A stretch of 64,000 bases of DNA, from NCBI GenBank assembly GCA_910577045.1, contig CAJTLB010000010.1, positions 62,001-126,000 on the forward strand. The letters are read 5' to 3'. Each line of letters opens with the position of its first letter. The first letter of the stretch is position 1. The stretch is from an uncultured Lachnospiraceae bacterium. GTDB taxonomy: Bacteria; Bacillota; Clostridia; Lachnospirales; Lachnospiraceae. Below the pieces are notes generated by a model. It did not search any database and was not told the origin of the DNA. It was given only the letters and a program-made list of their open reading frames with translations. Positions 1-7,723 of the stretch are shown here, piece after piece. Both the position numbers and the translations under genes were made by a program.

Positions 1-1
1 A

Positions 2-754
2 ATGATCATGGATGCCATTGAGAAAAATAGGGTAGAAGTATATTACCAGCCCATTTATTCTACAAAAGAGCATCAATTTACTTCTGCTGAGGCATTAGTA
101 CGGATACGGGATAGCGAAGGCAAAATGGTTCCCCCTGGTGTTTTTATTGATATTGCAGAGCAGAATGGGATGATATTAAAATTAGGGGAAATAGTGTTTG
201 AAAAGGTATGCCGTTTTTTAAAAGGTATCAATACAGGACAATATGGTATCCATTATATTGAGGTAAATTTATCTGTAGTACAATGTGCATTTGAGCATTT
301 AGCAGAAACATATATTAATATTATGGAAAAACATAAACTTTCCCCTAAGTTAATTAATTTAGAAATTACAGAATCGGCTTCCCTAAGTGCTAAAAAAATA
401 TTGCTGGATAATATGAAGGTATTAATGGATTATGGGATACGGTTTTCTTTAGATGATTTTGGCACAGGACAGTCAAACTTAAATTATATTGTAGATATGC
501 CGGTTGATATTGTAAAATTTGATCGGGATATGACACGGGCTTATTTTGAAAATGGCAGGGCAAAATATGTTATGGATGCTGCTATGCACATGATACAAGG
601 AATGAAATTGAAAATTGTATCAGAGGGCATAGAAACAGAAGAACAATATAAAACAATGGAAGCGTTAGGAATTAGTTATATACAAGGGTATTATTTTTCA
701 AAACCATTGCCAGAAAAAGAATTTTTAGAGTTTTTAACATTACAAAATAAATAG
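2..754 (+). CDS. EAL-domain c-di-GMP phosphodiesterase, 5'-truncated by window edge
   Basis: The 250 visible residues form an almost complete EAL domain, which hydrolyses the second messenger c-di-GMP to pGpG. The EAL signature is at residues 30-32. The later conserved elements are all visible: the Asn of EVNLS, LEITES, DDFGTG, VKFDR, SEGIE and QGYYFSKP, so the metal- and substrate-binding residues look intact and an active enzyme is likely. The frame is open to base 1, so the ATG at base 2 is probably internal. An N-terminal GGDEF, PAS or membrane segment may lie outside the window. A hairpin follows about 80 bp downstream. The family assignment is secure, but the full architecture cannot be seen. 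Confidence 0.93.
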   Translation: MIMDAIEKNRVEVYYQPIYSTKEHQFTSAEALVRIRDSEGKMVPPGVFIDIAEQNGMILKLGEIVFEKVCRFLKGINTGQYGIHYIEVNLSVVQCAFEHLAETYINIMEKHKLSPKLINLEITESASLSAKKILLDNMKVLMDYGIRFSLDDFGTGQSNLNYIVDMPVDIVKFDRDMTRAYFENGRAKYVMDAAMHMIQGMKLKIVSEGIETEEQYKTMEALGISYIQGYYFSKPLPEKEFLEFLTLQNK

Positions 755-832
755 TATATTTTCCTTCCCAGCTAGATACAGGGCTACGGCGTATCTCTTA
801 CCCTTAACAGATATGTTCTTTTTAAACATAAA

Positions 833-909
833 ATATGCTCCCTTCTAAGTAACAAGTTTTATTATTTCACTTGTCTACCTAGATGGGAGCATATCAATTT
901 TTGTGGCAG
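833..909 (+). terminator. Long imperfect hairpin, terminator or element end
   Basis: A 10-bp perfect outer stem (833-842 with 895-904) encloses further pairing (CTA/TAG, GTA/TAC, CAAGT/ACTTG), giving a long imperfect hairpin followed by five T. It could terminate the EAL gene. The length and symmetry would also fit the end of a decayed insertion element. Confidence 0.5.
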
Positions 910-1039
910 TTCTTAACACTATTGTTATATTTGGTTTTGATTGATTACGCCAACTGCATGATCTTGGCTTTAAGTTCCCTTAATTCGCCAAATGATCATG
1001 AGGGAATATATTTACTTCTGTAATAGTTTTGACTGGTAC
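910..1039. other. Gene-free spacer with possible transposase-tail remnant
   Basis: No intact gene is seen here. On the - strand, roughly 955-1000, a short open frame reads ELRELKAKIMQLA and then stop, which resembles the basic C-terminal tail of a transposase. With the hairpin at 833-904 this may be a decayed insertion-sequence end. The match is too short to assign a family. Confidence 0.2.
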
Positions 1040-1207
1040 GTTGTTTCAATCCACTCGCGGCAGTTAGGAGCAAGACAATTATGTGGATTGCCTCATGGCA
1101 GTAGGGGATACTGCTTTCGCTCCGCCCGCTACTGCTGTTATTATTGTTTTGGGCAATTCCTCCCCTACCTAAGAGGAAGGGGATTCCTTGTTGTTAGTTG
1201 TTGAAAA
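1040..1207 (+). repeat. 168-bp dispersed repeat, copy 1 (IS200/IS605-like structured element)
   Basis: A 168-bp segment that recurs at 19014-19181 with five substitutions, all transitions, and no length change. It begins GTTGTTTCAATCC and ends TTGTTGAAAA. Internal pairing is visible: CAATCCAC (1047-1054) with GTGGATTG (1083-1090), and GTAGGGGA (1101-1108) with TCCCCTAC (1161-1168). TCCCC (1161-1165) can alternatively pair with GGGGA (1179-1183). The 3' hairpin resembles the subterminal ends of IS200/IS605 tnpB elements, so a non-autonomous derivative is likely. A 70-codon frame (992-1204) runs through it but shows no coding constraint. Confidence 0.75.
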
Positions 1208-1381
1208 TATTCTTGATAACTTTGTCCATTTACCAAAGCCTCCTTTTTTATACAATTGTATAAATTATTTGTCAATAGTTAAAGAAATAAATGATATGAT
1301 GAGTTCCGTAACCATTGGCATTTCTAAAATGCCTATCTTTTCTCGTCTTTGGCAAAAAAGAAAAAAGGCAAAATTTTTTAC

Positions 1382-1410
1382 TTGCAATATACCCCTATAG
1401 GGTATATAAT
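1382..1410 (+). promoter_or_regulatory. Promoter with CsoR-type operator filling the spacer
   Basis: The -35 TTGCAA (1382-1387) and -10 TATAAT (1405-1410) are 17 bp apart. The spacer is occupied by TATACCC-CTATA-GGGTATA (1388-1406), a palindrome matching the copper-repressor operator type (TACCC...GGGTA). A repressor bound there would block RNA polymerase directly. It lies immediately upstream of the csoR-like gene, which implies autoregulation and copper induction. Confidence 0.85.
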
Positions 1411-1435
1411 GTAAAAAAAGGGGGATGAATACTAT

Positions 1436-1741
1436 ATGACAGAAGAAATAGAAAGTTGTTGTATAAAGAAAAAGGAACGCCCAGAAAAGGAATATAAGAA
1501 TTTAATCCATCGTTTAAATCGCATTGAAGGGCAGATACGGGGAATTAAGGGAATGGTGGAACGGGATGCATATTGTACAGATATTTTAATTCAAGTAGCA
1601 GCAGTTAATGCAGCATTAAATAGTTTTAATAAGGTATTGCTTGCTAACCATATTAAGACCTGTGTAACGAAAGATATACGGGAAGGAAAAGATGAAACAG
1701 TAGATGAGTTATTGGAAACATTACAAAAATTAATGAAATAA
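1436..1741 (+). CDS. csoR: CsoR-family copper-sensing repressor
   Basis: A 101-residue all-helical DUF156/CsoR protein. In this family dimers or tetramers bind operator DNA and release it when Cu(I) is coordinated by a Cys-His-Cys triad. The three ligands are visible as Cys47 (DAYCTD), His72 (ANHIK) and Cys76 (KTCV). The basic N-terminal helix (IHRLNRIEGQIRGI) contributes to DNA binding. An additional Cys8-Cys9 pair precedes the domain. The start follows a G-rich ribosome binding site. The copA-like gene begins 36 bp downstream, and the promoter contains a matching operator, so copper is the most likely inducer rather than formaldehyde or persulfide. Confidence 0.92.
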   Translation: MTEEIESCCIKKKERPEKEYKNLIHRLNRIEGQIRGIKGMVERDAYCTDILIQVAAVNAALNSFNKVLLANHIKTCVTKDIREGKDETVDELLETLQKLMK

Positions 1742-1777
1742 TGAATAGTTATTTATAGAGAGAAATGGAGGGTTAGA

Positions 1778-4300
1778 ATGGAACAATATAGTGTAACAGG
1801 AATGAGTTGCGCTGCATGTAGTTCCCGTGTGGAAAAGGCGGTATCCAAGGTGCCAGGAGTTACATCCTGTTCTGTCAGCCTTTTAACAAATTCGATGGGA
1901 GTAGAGGGGACAGCGGCAGAACAAGAGATTATAAAAGCAGTGGAAGACGCAGGGTATGGGGCGGCTAAGAAAGGGGCAATAGCAGGTGGGAAGCCTGTTA
2001 TTACTGAAATGGCAGGGGAGGAACTTTTAAAGGACCGGGAAACGCCATTATTGCGCCAGCGGTTAATTGCTTCCCTAGGTTTTTTAATAGTATTAATGTA
2101 TATTTCTATGGGGCATATGATGTGGGGCTGGCCGCTTCCAGCATTTTTAGAAGGGAACCATATTGCAGTAGGGCTGTTTCAGCTTCTTCTTACAATAATT
2201 ATTATGGTAATTAACCAAAAGTTTTTTATTAGCGGTTTTAAAAGCTTGTTCCATAAAGCCCCAAATATGGATACTTTAGTAGCACTTGGATCTACAGCGG
2301 CGTTTGTTTATAGCACTTATGCCCTTTTTGCCATGACAGATGCACAAGTAAAAGGAAATAGCAATATGGTGATGGAATATATGCACGAGTTTTATTTTGA
2401 ATCTGCTGCTATGATCCTAACGTTAATTACTGTAGGGAAAATGCTAGAAGCAAGGAGTAAAGGAAAAACAACAGATGCGTTAAAAAGTTTAATGAAACTT
2501 GCCCCAAAAACAGCAATACTTGTTATAGATGGGGTAGAAACAGAAGTTTCTATTGATCAAGTAAAAACAGGGGATATTTTTGTTGTCCGCCCTGGGGAAA
2601 ATATACCTGTAGATGGGGTAGTATTAGAAGGAAATAGCGCGGTAAATGAAGCGGCGTTGACAGGGGAAAGTATCCCTATTGATAAAGAAAAAGGCGATCA
2701 TGTATCTGCGGCAACGATAAATCAATCTGGCTATTTGCGTTGTGAAGCAACGAGGGTGGGAGAGGATACGACATTATCGCAGATTATCCAAATGGTTAGT
2801 GATGCGGCAGCAACAAAGGCCCCTATTGCAAAGGTAGCAGATAAAGTGTCAGGCGTTTTTGTCCCGACCGTAATTATAATTGCTGCCCTTACTATTTTTA
2901 TTTGGCTGCTTGCAGGGAAAGATATAGGTTTCGCATTAGCAAGAGGGATATCTGTATTAGTAATTAGCTGCCCATGTGCGCTTGGCTTAGCAACACCAGT
3001 GGCAATTATGGTTGGGAATGGGGTAGGTGCTAAGAATGGAATTATGTTTAAAACGGCGGTATCACTAGAAGAAGCAGGAAAAATGCAGATAGTTGCACTA
3101 GATAAAACAGGGACAATTACACAAGGGGAACCAGAAGTTACCGATATAATAACAGCAGAAGGCATAATAAGCCAAGAATTGCTTCAACTAGCATTTTCCT
3201 TAGAGAAAAAGAGTGAACATCCACTGGCTGGGGCTATTATCCGTTATGCAAAGAACCAAAATATAGAAGAGTTTGAAGTAACAGATTTTACAGCACTTCC
3301 AGGCAATGGGCTTTCAGCGGTAATAGAAGGAGAAATGTTGGCGGGTGGAAATGCCTTATTTATTAGCAAGCAGGCAGAAGTGCCAGAGGAACTGAAAAAA
3401 CAGGCAGAGAAATTGGCAGGAGAAGGAAAAACACCATTATATTTTGCAAAAGGGAAAAGGTTAATAGGGATTATTGCTGTAGCAGATATAATAAAAGAGG
3501 ATAGCCCAAAGGCAGTACAAGAGTTAAAAGATATGGGTATCCATGTGGTTATGCTAACAGGGGATAATGAAAGGACAGCAAATGCTGTAGGTAAGTTAGC
3601 TGGTGTAGATGAGGTAATCGCAGGGGTGCTGCCAGATGGAAAAGAAAATGTAATCCGTTCTTTACAAAATAAAGGAAAGGTTGCAATGGTAGGGGATGGG
3701 ATTAATGATGCACCTGCATTAACAAGGGCAGATATAGGCATTGCAATTGGCGCAGGGACAGATATTGCAATTGATACAGCAGATGTGGTTTTAATGAAAA
3801 GCAGGTTAAGTGATGTAGCAGCGGCAATACGTTTAAGTAAGGCAACCTTAAAAAATATCCATGAGAATCTCTTTTGGGCGTTTATTTATAATGTTATTGG
3901 GATTCCATTAGCGGCAGGCATATGGATACCTATATTTGGCTGGCAGTTAAACCCTATGTTTGGAGCTGCTGCAATGAGTTTATCTAGTTTTTGTGTGGTA
4001 ACAAATGCGTTAAGGTTAAATCTTGTGCCTATTTATAAGGCAGGAAAGATAAAAAAGAAAAAGAAAATTGAGAAAATGGAGGAAAAAGGAATGACAAAAA
4101 CAATGAAAATTGAAGGAATGATGTGTGGGCACTGTGAGGCTAGAGTGAAGAAGTGCCTGGAAGCAATTCCAGGGGTAACAGAGGCAGCAGTAAGCCATGA
4201 GGCAGGAACAGCAGTTGTGACATTAGCAAGTGAAGTAACAAATGAAACCTTAACAAAAGCAGTAGAAGAACAAGATTATAAGGTTTTATCTGTAGAATAA
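1778..4300 (+). CDS. copA: Copper-exporting P1B-type ATPase with C-terminal CopZ-like domain
   Basis: An 840-residue P-type ATPase that exports Cu(I) from the cytoplasm using ATP. In order: an N-terminal heavy-metal-associated domain (GMSCAAC, residues 8-14), paired membrane helices, the actuator loop with TGES (about 295), the transmembrane metal site SCPC (about 398-400), the phosphorylated DKTGT (Asp442), the SEHPL nucleotide-binding motif and GDGINDAP (about 639). After the last membrane helices comes a lysine/glutamate-rich linker (KIKKKKKIEKMEEK) and a second metal-binding domain (GMMCGHC, 780-786), which is normally the separate chaperone CopZ. An SD and an in-frame ATG precede this last domain (see separate entry). 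Co-transcribed with csoR. Confidence 0.95.
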   Translation: MEQYSVTGMSCAACSSRVEKAVSKVPGVTSCSVSLLTNSMGVEGTAAEQEIIKAVEDAGYGAAKKGAIAGGKPVITEMAGEELLKDRETPLLRQRLIASLGFLIVLMYISMGHMMWGWPLPAFLEGNHIAVGLFQLLLTIIIMVINQKFFISGFKSLFHKAPNMDTLVALGSTAAFVYSTYALFAMTDAQVKGNSNMVMEYMHEFYFESAAMILTLITVGKMLEARSKGKTTDALKSLMKLAPKTAILVIDGVETEVSIDQVKTGDIFVVRPGENIPVDGVVLEGNSAVNEAALTGESIPIDKEKGDHVSAATINQSGYLRCEATRVGEDTTLSQIIQMVSDAAATKAPIAKVADKVSGVFVPTVIIIAALTIFIWLLAGKDIGFALARGISVLVISCPCALGLATPVAIMVGNGVGAKNGIMFKTAVSLEEAGKMQIVALDKTGTITQGEPEVTDIITAEGIISQELLQLAFSLEKKSEHPLAGAIIRYAKNQNIEEFEVTDFTALPGNGLSAVIEGEMLAGGNALFISKQAEVPEELKKQAEKLAGEGKTPLYFAKGKRLIGIIAVADIIKEDSPKAVQELKDMGIHVVMLTGDNERTANAVGKLAGVDEVIAGVLPDGKENVIRSLQNKGKVAMVGDGINDAPALTRADIGIAIGAGTDIAIDTADVVLMKSRLSDVAAAIRLSKATLKNIHENLFWAFIYNVIGIPLAAGIWIPIFGWQLNPMFGAAAMSLSSFCVVTNALRLNLVPIYKAGKIKKKKKIEKMEEKGMTKTMKIEGMMCGHCEARVKKCLEAIPGVTEAAVSHEAGTAVVTLASEVTNETLTKAVEEQDYKVLSVE
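4078..4300 (+). CDS. Possible internally initiated CopZ-like copper chaperone (start 4091)
   Basis: Within the 3' end of copA, GGAGG at 4078-4082 is followed 8 nt later by ATG at 4091, in frame with copA. Translation from there gives a free 69-residue heavy-metal-associated domain with MCGHC metal ligands, the usual length of CopZ. The codons used for the linker therefore spell a good ribosome binding site. Either a former copZ start was kept after fusion, or both a fused and a free product are made from one gene. Protein-level confirmation is not possible from the sequence. Confidence 0.5.
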
Positions 4301-4340
4301 ATAAGAAAAATAAAAAAGATGCAAATATAGCCCAAATTTA

Positions 4341-4382
4341 TAGTAAAAAATGATTTACTACTATTTGCAGTAATAGTATACT
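4341..4382 (+). promoter_or_regulatory. Promoter with overlapping inverted repeats for the HTH gene
   Basis: TTTACT (4354-4359), a 17-bp spacer and TATACT (4377-4382) form a good promoter. TAGTAAA (4341-4347) pairs with TTTACTA (4354-4360), and ACTATT (4360-4365) with AATAGT (4372-4377), so both promoter elements are overlapped by dyads. This suits autoregulation by the HTH protein downstream. Confidence 0.6.
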
Positions 4383-4447
4383 ATAAGATAGAAAACTAAT
4401 AATATGGTTTCTGCAAAAATACATTATTGCAAATGGAGGAAAGGGCT

Positions 4448-4765
4448 ATGGAAAAACGAATTAAAGAGCTAAGGGAAGAAAGACATATGAGCCAAATGGA
4501 ACTTGCAGAGGAACTTGGGATTTCTATAAAAAAATTAAATGCAATTGAATTAGATACCCAACGGCTGACATCGGATATTTTAATTGCCGCGGCAGAGTAC
4601 TTTGGGGTTTCTACAGATTATATCCTAGGGTTATCGGATAAAGAAGGGGTTATGAGGGATATTAAAAGAAAGGAATATTTGTTAAATTGTTTAGATTCTC
4701 TAACAGAAAGAAACAGAAATATAGTTATGAAGTTTATGGCTGTATTACGGGAAAATAATGATTAA
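4448..4765 (+). CDS. Xre-family helix-turn-helix regulator
   Basis: A 105-residue protein with a Cro/C1-type HTH at about residues 3-60: KRIKELREERHMSQMELAEELG, the recognition helix region ISIKKLNAIE, then AAEYFGVSTDYILGLSD. The C-terminal 40 residues are helical (RKEYLLNCLDSLTERNRNIVMKF) and probably mediate dimerisation. The ATG at 4448 is chosen because GGAGG (4435-4439) lies 8 nt upstream; an in-frame ATG at 4427 lacks such a site. The upstream promoter carries dyads that could be its own operator. The HD-hydrolase gene starts 17 bp downstream and is likely co-transcribed. Its regulon is unknown. Confidence 0.85.
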   Translation: MEKRIKELREERHMSQMELAEELGISIKKLNAIELDTQRLTSDILIAAAEYFGVSTDYILGLSDKEGVMRDIKRKEYLLNCLDSLTERNRNIVMKFMAVLRENND

Positions 4766-4782
4766 AACAAAAGGATATTGGT

Positions 4783-5397
4783 ATGGAGCATAGCGAAAAG
4801 ATTGGGTTAGATAAGCAATTTGAGTTTTTAAGGGAATTAGATAAAGAAAAAAGTATTTTTAGGCAGACATATTTATGTAATGGGGAAAGAAAGGAAAATG
4901 ATGCAGAACATGCCTGGCATCTGGCAATTATGGCTGTTTTGTTAAGTGATTATGCAGAAGAAAAGATCGATGTATTAAAAACTGTTACCATGCTACTTAT
5001 CCATGATGTAGTAGAGATTGATGCAGGTGATACCTATGCGTATGATGAAGAAGGAAAGAAAACACAAAGGCAACGCGAAGAGGCAGCTGCAGAAAGGATA
5101 TTTGGCATACTTCCAGTAGAACAACAGAAAAAATTCCGGGATTTATGGGAGGAATTTGAAAAGTGTGAGACGCCAGAAGCAAAGTTTGCGCGGACAATGG
5201 ATCATATACAACCTATTATATTAAATGACGCATCAAAGGGAAAAAGCTGGGTAGAACATGGAGTCCATTTAAACCAGATATTGGATAGGAATAAAAGGAC
5301 TCCAGAAGGATCAAAGAAACTTTGGGAATATGCTTTTGAAAACTTAATACGTCCTAATGTAGATAGTGGAAAAATTAAAAATAACATGAAGTTATAA
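4783..5397 (+). CDS. HD-domain hydrolase (YfbR/HDDC2-like)
   Basis: A 204-residue HD-superfamily metal-dependent phosphohydrolase. The metal ligands are visible as His43 (AEHAW), His74-Asp75 (LLIHDVVE) and Asp140 (RTMDH). Length and motif spacing resemble the YfbR/HDDC2 group, whose characterised members dephosphorylate deoxynucleoside monophosphates, but the substrate cannot be read from sequence. It directly follows the Xre regulator, 17 bp apart with no terminator between, so the two are probably one transcript. Confidence 0.82.
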   Translation: MEHSEKIGLDKQFEFLRELDKEKSIFRQTYLCNGERKENDAEHAWHLAIMAVLLSDYAEEKIDVLKTVTMLLIHDVVEIDAGDTYAYDEEGKKTQRQREEAAAERIFGILPVEQQKKFRDLWEEFEKCETPEAKFARTMDHIQPIILNDASKGKSWVEHGVHLNQILDRNKRTPEGSKKLWEYAFENLIRPNVDSGKIKNNMKL

Positions 5398-5544
5398 AAT
5401 ATAAAAGATTTCTTAATTAAGATAAATACAAAAGAGCCAAACATACCAAGGGCAGGGAAACAGGCGGTAATGTAAAAAACGAATTTTAGGGAAAAAACTA
5501 TGAAAGCAAGGCTTAATAGCGATAAGTAACTATTTGCCACAGAG

Positions 5545-5571
5545 GGCGGCGTAATCAAGTGTTATGCCGCC
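5545..5571 (-). other. GC-rich hairpin straddling the end of the BlaR-like gene
   Basis: GGCGGC (5545-5550) and GCCGCC (5566-5571) form a hairpin whose loop contains the BlaR-like stop codon (5555-5557). There is no T tract on the - strand. A coding frame running into such a hairpin suggests the gene has lost its original 3' end. Confidence 0.5.
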
Positions 5572-7294
5572 TTTCGTGTCCGCCTGCCGTGGCTTTCTTG
5601 AGGGCGTTATATTTCCCCAAGCATACTGAGCAGTCTGCAAAACGGTTATGCTCCATGATCGCCTGATGGATAGTAGTCTGTTCTTCGGAGAGCGTAGTAG
5701 CATCTATGTCTGGATCGACAGTGGTTGGCATATCTGTTTCTTTGGTAGAATTTTCCGAAACACCATAAAGCCCCAGCATAGTACGAATGTTGTTGATGTA
5801 TTCTGGATCTTTTGCCATGTCCTCTGTGACCATGTAACTAGAAATGGGATTCTGCCATGGGATTACAAAAATATCTTTGTCCTCGATATCGAAGGTAGAT
5901 AGAATCAGTGCCATTTCCTCCGCTGTAGTGCCTTTTAATGCCATTTTCTCCTCCAGGGTTTTTTCACGGTTGGTTCCCTGCATTAGCCCAAAACGGTAGT
6001 TATTTTTGGCTATTTGCCAGACATAGACTTCCAGCCCTTTGAAAGTCCCAAGTTCAAAGTATTCTGGGTATTTAACCCGTAGCGCATCTATTTCCAGTGG
6101 TTTCTCCTGCGAAATTACCCTTATACTATAAACCGTACCAAACTGGGCTGGATAGCTTTCCAGAATAGAACCATCATAGGTAATCTCCATGATGTCTCCC
6201 ACTTGGGGGTCAGGGGATGCAGGCATATTAGTGATGGGAACACGGAATAAATCGCTGGAGGACAATTCCCAAGAACCCTCCACTGGCGTAACCAGGAAGG
6301 AGTGATCTTCAATTTCAGTAATCCGCACTTGAACCGTGCGCAGGTCTTGGGGAAAGTCCTGCTTCGGATTCGTTGCAAAGCATACTGTTACTACCGCACA
6401 AGCGATAACAGCCACAGCAATAGCCAAAAACGCTGGTTTTTTGTAATTCAATATGTTTTTCACCCTTTCTTTTACACCAATTTCTCCAAAGGCCAGCGGG
6501 CAAATTGCCACCAGGCGCCGTTGGGTACTGCACTCCAGCAGGGCGGTAGAGTATTGTTTTTTTTCGTCCAAATCCATCTGTTGGATCACCTTTTCATCAC
6601 AGGCCAGCTCAATGTCCCTGCAAAGCAACACATAGGCAATCCAGCATAGGGGATTGAACCAGTGAATCATCAGGATTAGAAAGCCCATAGGCTTCCACCA
6701 GTGGTCACGCCTTGCCAAATGTGCTTTTTCATGGGCAATAACTGACTCCATGGTCATTGTGTCCATGTTAGAGGGCAGATAAATTTTAGGTCGAACCAGC
6801 CCTAAGATAAATGGAGATTTCACATGGTCACAAAGAAAGATGTTTCTTTCATAAGGTGCTCTTTCCGCAACACTTCGGCATACCTGCATATAACTAATTA
6901 CAGCATATAGCACCATTGCGGTGATACCAATAAGCCAAATTATTGAAACAACGGACATCCAGACATAGAGTGGATTGGCACTGGCAGATGGATCCGGCGC
7001 AAAGGTTTCACCCAGGACGGGGTTGACGGAATTGTTGACGGCAGGGATACCACTCTGGATGGCAGGCGTCTCGTATTGGATGTTATGAATGTCAAATGTC
7101 TCGGCACTAGGAATTAGACTCAATGTGCTCTCAAAGGAGAAGGGAACTACTAACCGTAGAGCGACAATGCCCCACAAAAGAACGGCGATCCACTTCGGTG
7201 TTTTTGTTAATATGAGCCGAAGCAGTACTACTGCTAAAATCAACCAGCTTGCGGAAATACTCATGTTCAAAGTTTTTAAGAATATATCACCCAT
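5555..7294 (-). CDS. BlaR1/MecR1-type M56 metallopeptidase sensor, probably C-terminally truncated
   Basis: About 579 residues. The N-terminal half has four membrane helices typical of BlaR1/MecR1, with the zinc site HEKAH (residues 188-192) between helices and a downstream ELACDE glutamate. The family senses an extracellular signal and cleaves the BlaI-type repressor. The C-terminal half is an extracytoplasmic region without the penicillin-binding serine motifs of true BlaR1, so the ligand is unknown. The final ~30 residues (from CSVCLGKYN) look unrelated and run into a hairpin, suggesting loss of the real C-terminus. The start at 7294 follows GGTGA and lies 1 nt past the blaI stop; an upstream ATG at 7315 overlaps blaI. 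The locus is more G+C-rich than its flanks. Confidence 0.85.
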   Translation of the reverse strand: MGDIFLKTLNMSISASWLILAVVLLRLILTKTPKWIAVLLWGIVALRLVVPFSFESTLSLIPSAETFDIHNIQYETPAIQSGIPAVNNSVNPVLGETFAPDPSASANPLYVWMSVVSIIWLIGITAMVLYAVISYMQVCRSVAERAPYERNIFLCDHVKSPFILGLVRPKIYLPSNMDTMTMESVIAHEKAHLARRDHWWKPMGFLILMIHWFNPLCWIAYVLLCRDIELACDEKVIQQMDLDEKKQYSTALLECSTQRRLVAICPLAFGEIGVKERVKNILNYKKPAFLAIAVAVIACAVVTVCFATNPKQDFPQDLRTVQVRITEIEDHSFLVTPVEGSWELSSSDLFRVPITNMPASPDPQVGDIMEITYDGSILESYPAQFGTVYSIRVISQEKPLEIDALRVKYPEYFELGTFKGLEVYVWQIAKNNYRFGLMQGTNREKTLEEKMALKGTTAEEMALILSTFDIEDKDIFVIPWQNPISSYMVTEDMAKDPEYINNIRTMLGLYGVSENSTKETDMPTTVDPDIDATTLSEEQTTIHQAIMEHNRFADCSVCLGKYNALKKATAGGHERRHNT

Positions 7295-7295
7295 A

Positions 7296-7655
7296 TCATT
7301 CACCTGCCTTGTCAATCAGTTCACGGATCTCAGTAATTTCTTCGTATGTCAATTTCTTTTCACTGGTAAATGCGGCAAGAAAAGCAGGGAGTGAACCCGC
7401 AAAGGTCTCATCCACATATTTTTTGCTATGACGGGCATAGAACTCCTGCCGGGATACAAGAGAGGTCACTATGCCATTATTGTTTTGAAATAGGCCCTTG
7501 TCGCAGAGCCGATGTAGTACGGTGTATGTTGTTGTCCGTTTCCAAGTTAGTTTTGCCGCCGCCAGTTTTATAAGTTCGGCGGATGTCACTGGTTCTCTCT
7601 CCCAGATAATGTCCGCAAAACGAGCCTCTACAGCCCCTAATTGAATTTCTGCCAT
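7296..7655 (-). CDS. BlaI/MecI-family transcriptional repressor
   Basis: A 119-residue winged-helix repressor. The N-terminal half has the family pattern (LGAVEARFADIIWEREPVTSAELIKL, then WKRTTTYTVLHRLCDKGLF), and the C-terminal helices mediate dimerisation and contain the region cleaved by the partner sensor. AGGAGG lies 8 nt before the ATG. The M56 gene follows at once, so the two form a sensor-repressor pair. Two half-operators with the family's TACA...TGTA symmetry lie just upstream. The target beyond this operon is not evident, since no beta-lactamase gene is adjacent. Confidence 0.92.
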   Translation of the reverse strand: MAEIQLGAVEARFADIIWEREPVTSAELIKLAAAKLTWKRTTTYTVLHRLCDKGLFQNNNGIVTSLVSRQEFYARHSKKYVDETFAGSLPAFLAAFTSEKKLTYEEITEIRELIDKAGE

Positions 7656-7669
7656 AAGTACAGCCTCCT

Positions 7670-7723
7670 GTCTACATAGTGTAGTCTTATATATAGACTA
7701 CACTATGTAGACGCATTTGTCAA
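7670..7723 (-). promoter_or_regulatory. BlaI-type tandem operator and -35 element
   Basis: An 18-bp perfect inverted repeat (7670-7687 with 7695-7712, 7-bp spacer). Each arm contains CTACATAGTGTAG, itself a palindrome (CTACA-TAG-TGTAG) of the BlaI/MecI type, so there are two dimer sites. TTGACA of the - strand promoter lies at 7718-7723, placing the operators over the spacer, -10 and start region. Autorepression of the blaI-blaR pair is the simple reading. Confidence 0.85.

Noticed and set aside
1040..1060. GTTTCAATCCAC-like start of the repeat suggesting a CRISPR repeat
   Set aside because: There is only one such unit in each copy, no regular spacers and no cas genes in the window.
992..1204. 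70-codon frame inside repeat copy 1 and its 73-codon counterpart at 18957-19178
   Set aside because: Both simply read through the 168-bp repeat. Two of the substitutions change unlike residues (Cys to His, Cys to Arg), there is no SD, and the DNA is explained by stem-loop structure.
2731..3741. Two long - strand frames (144 and 165 codons) opposite copA
   Set aside because: They lie antisense to well-conserved P-type ATPase motifs and have no ribosome binding sites; they are mirror frames.
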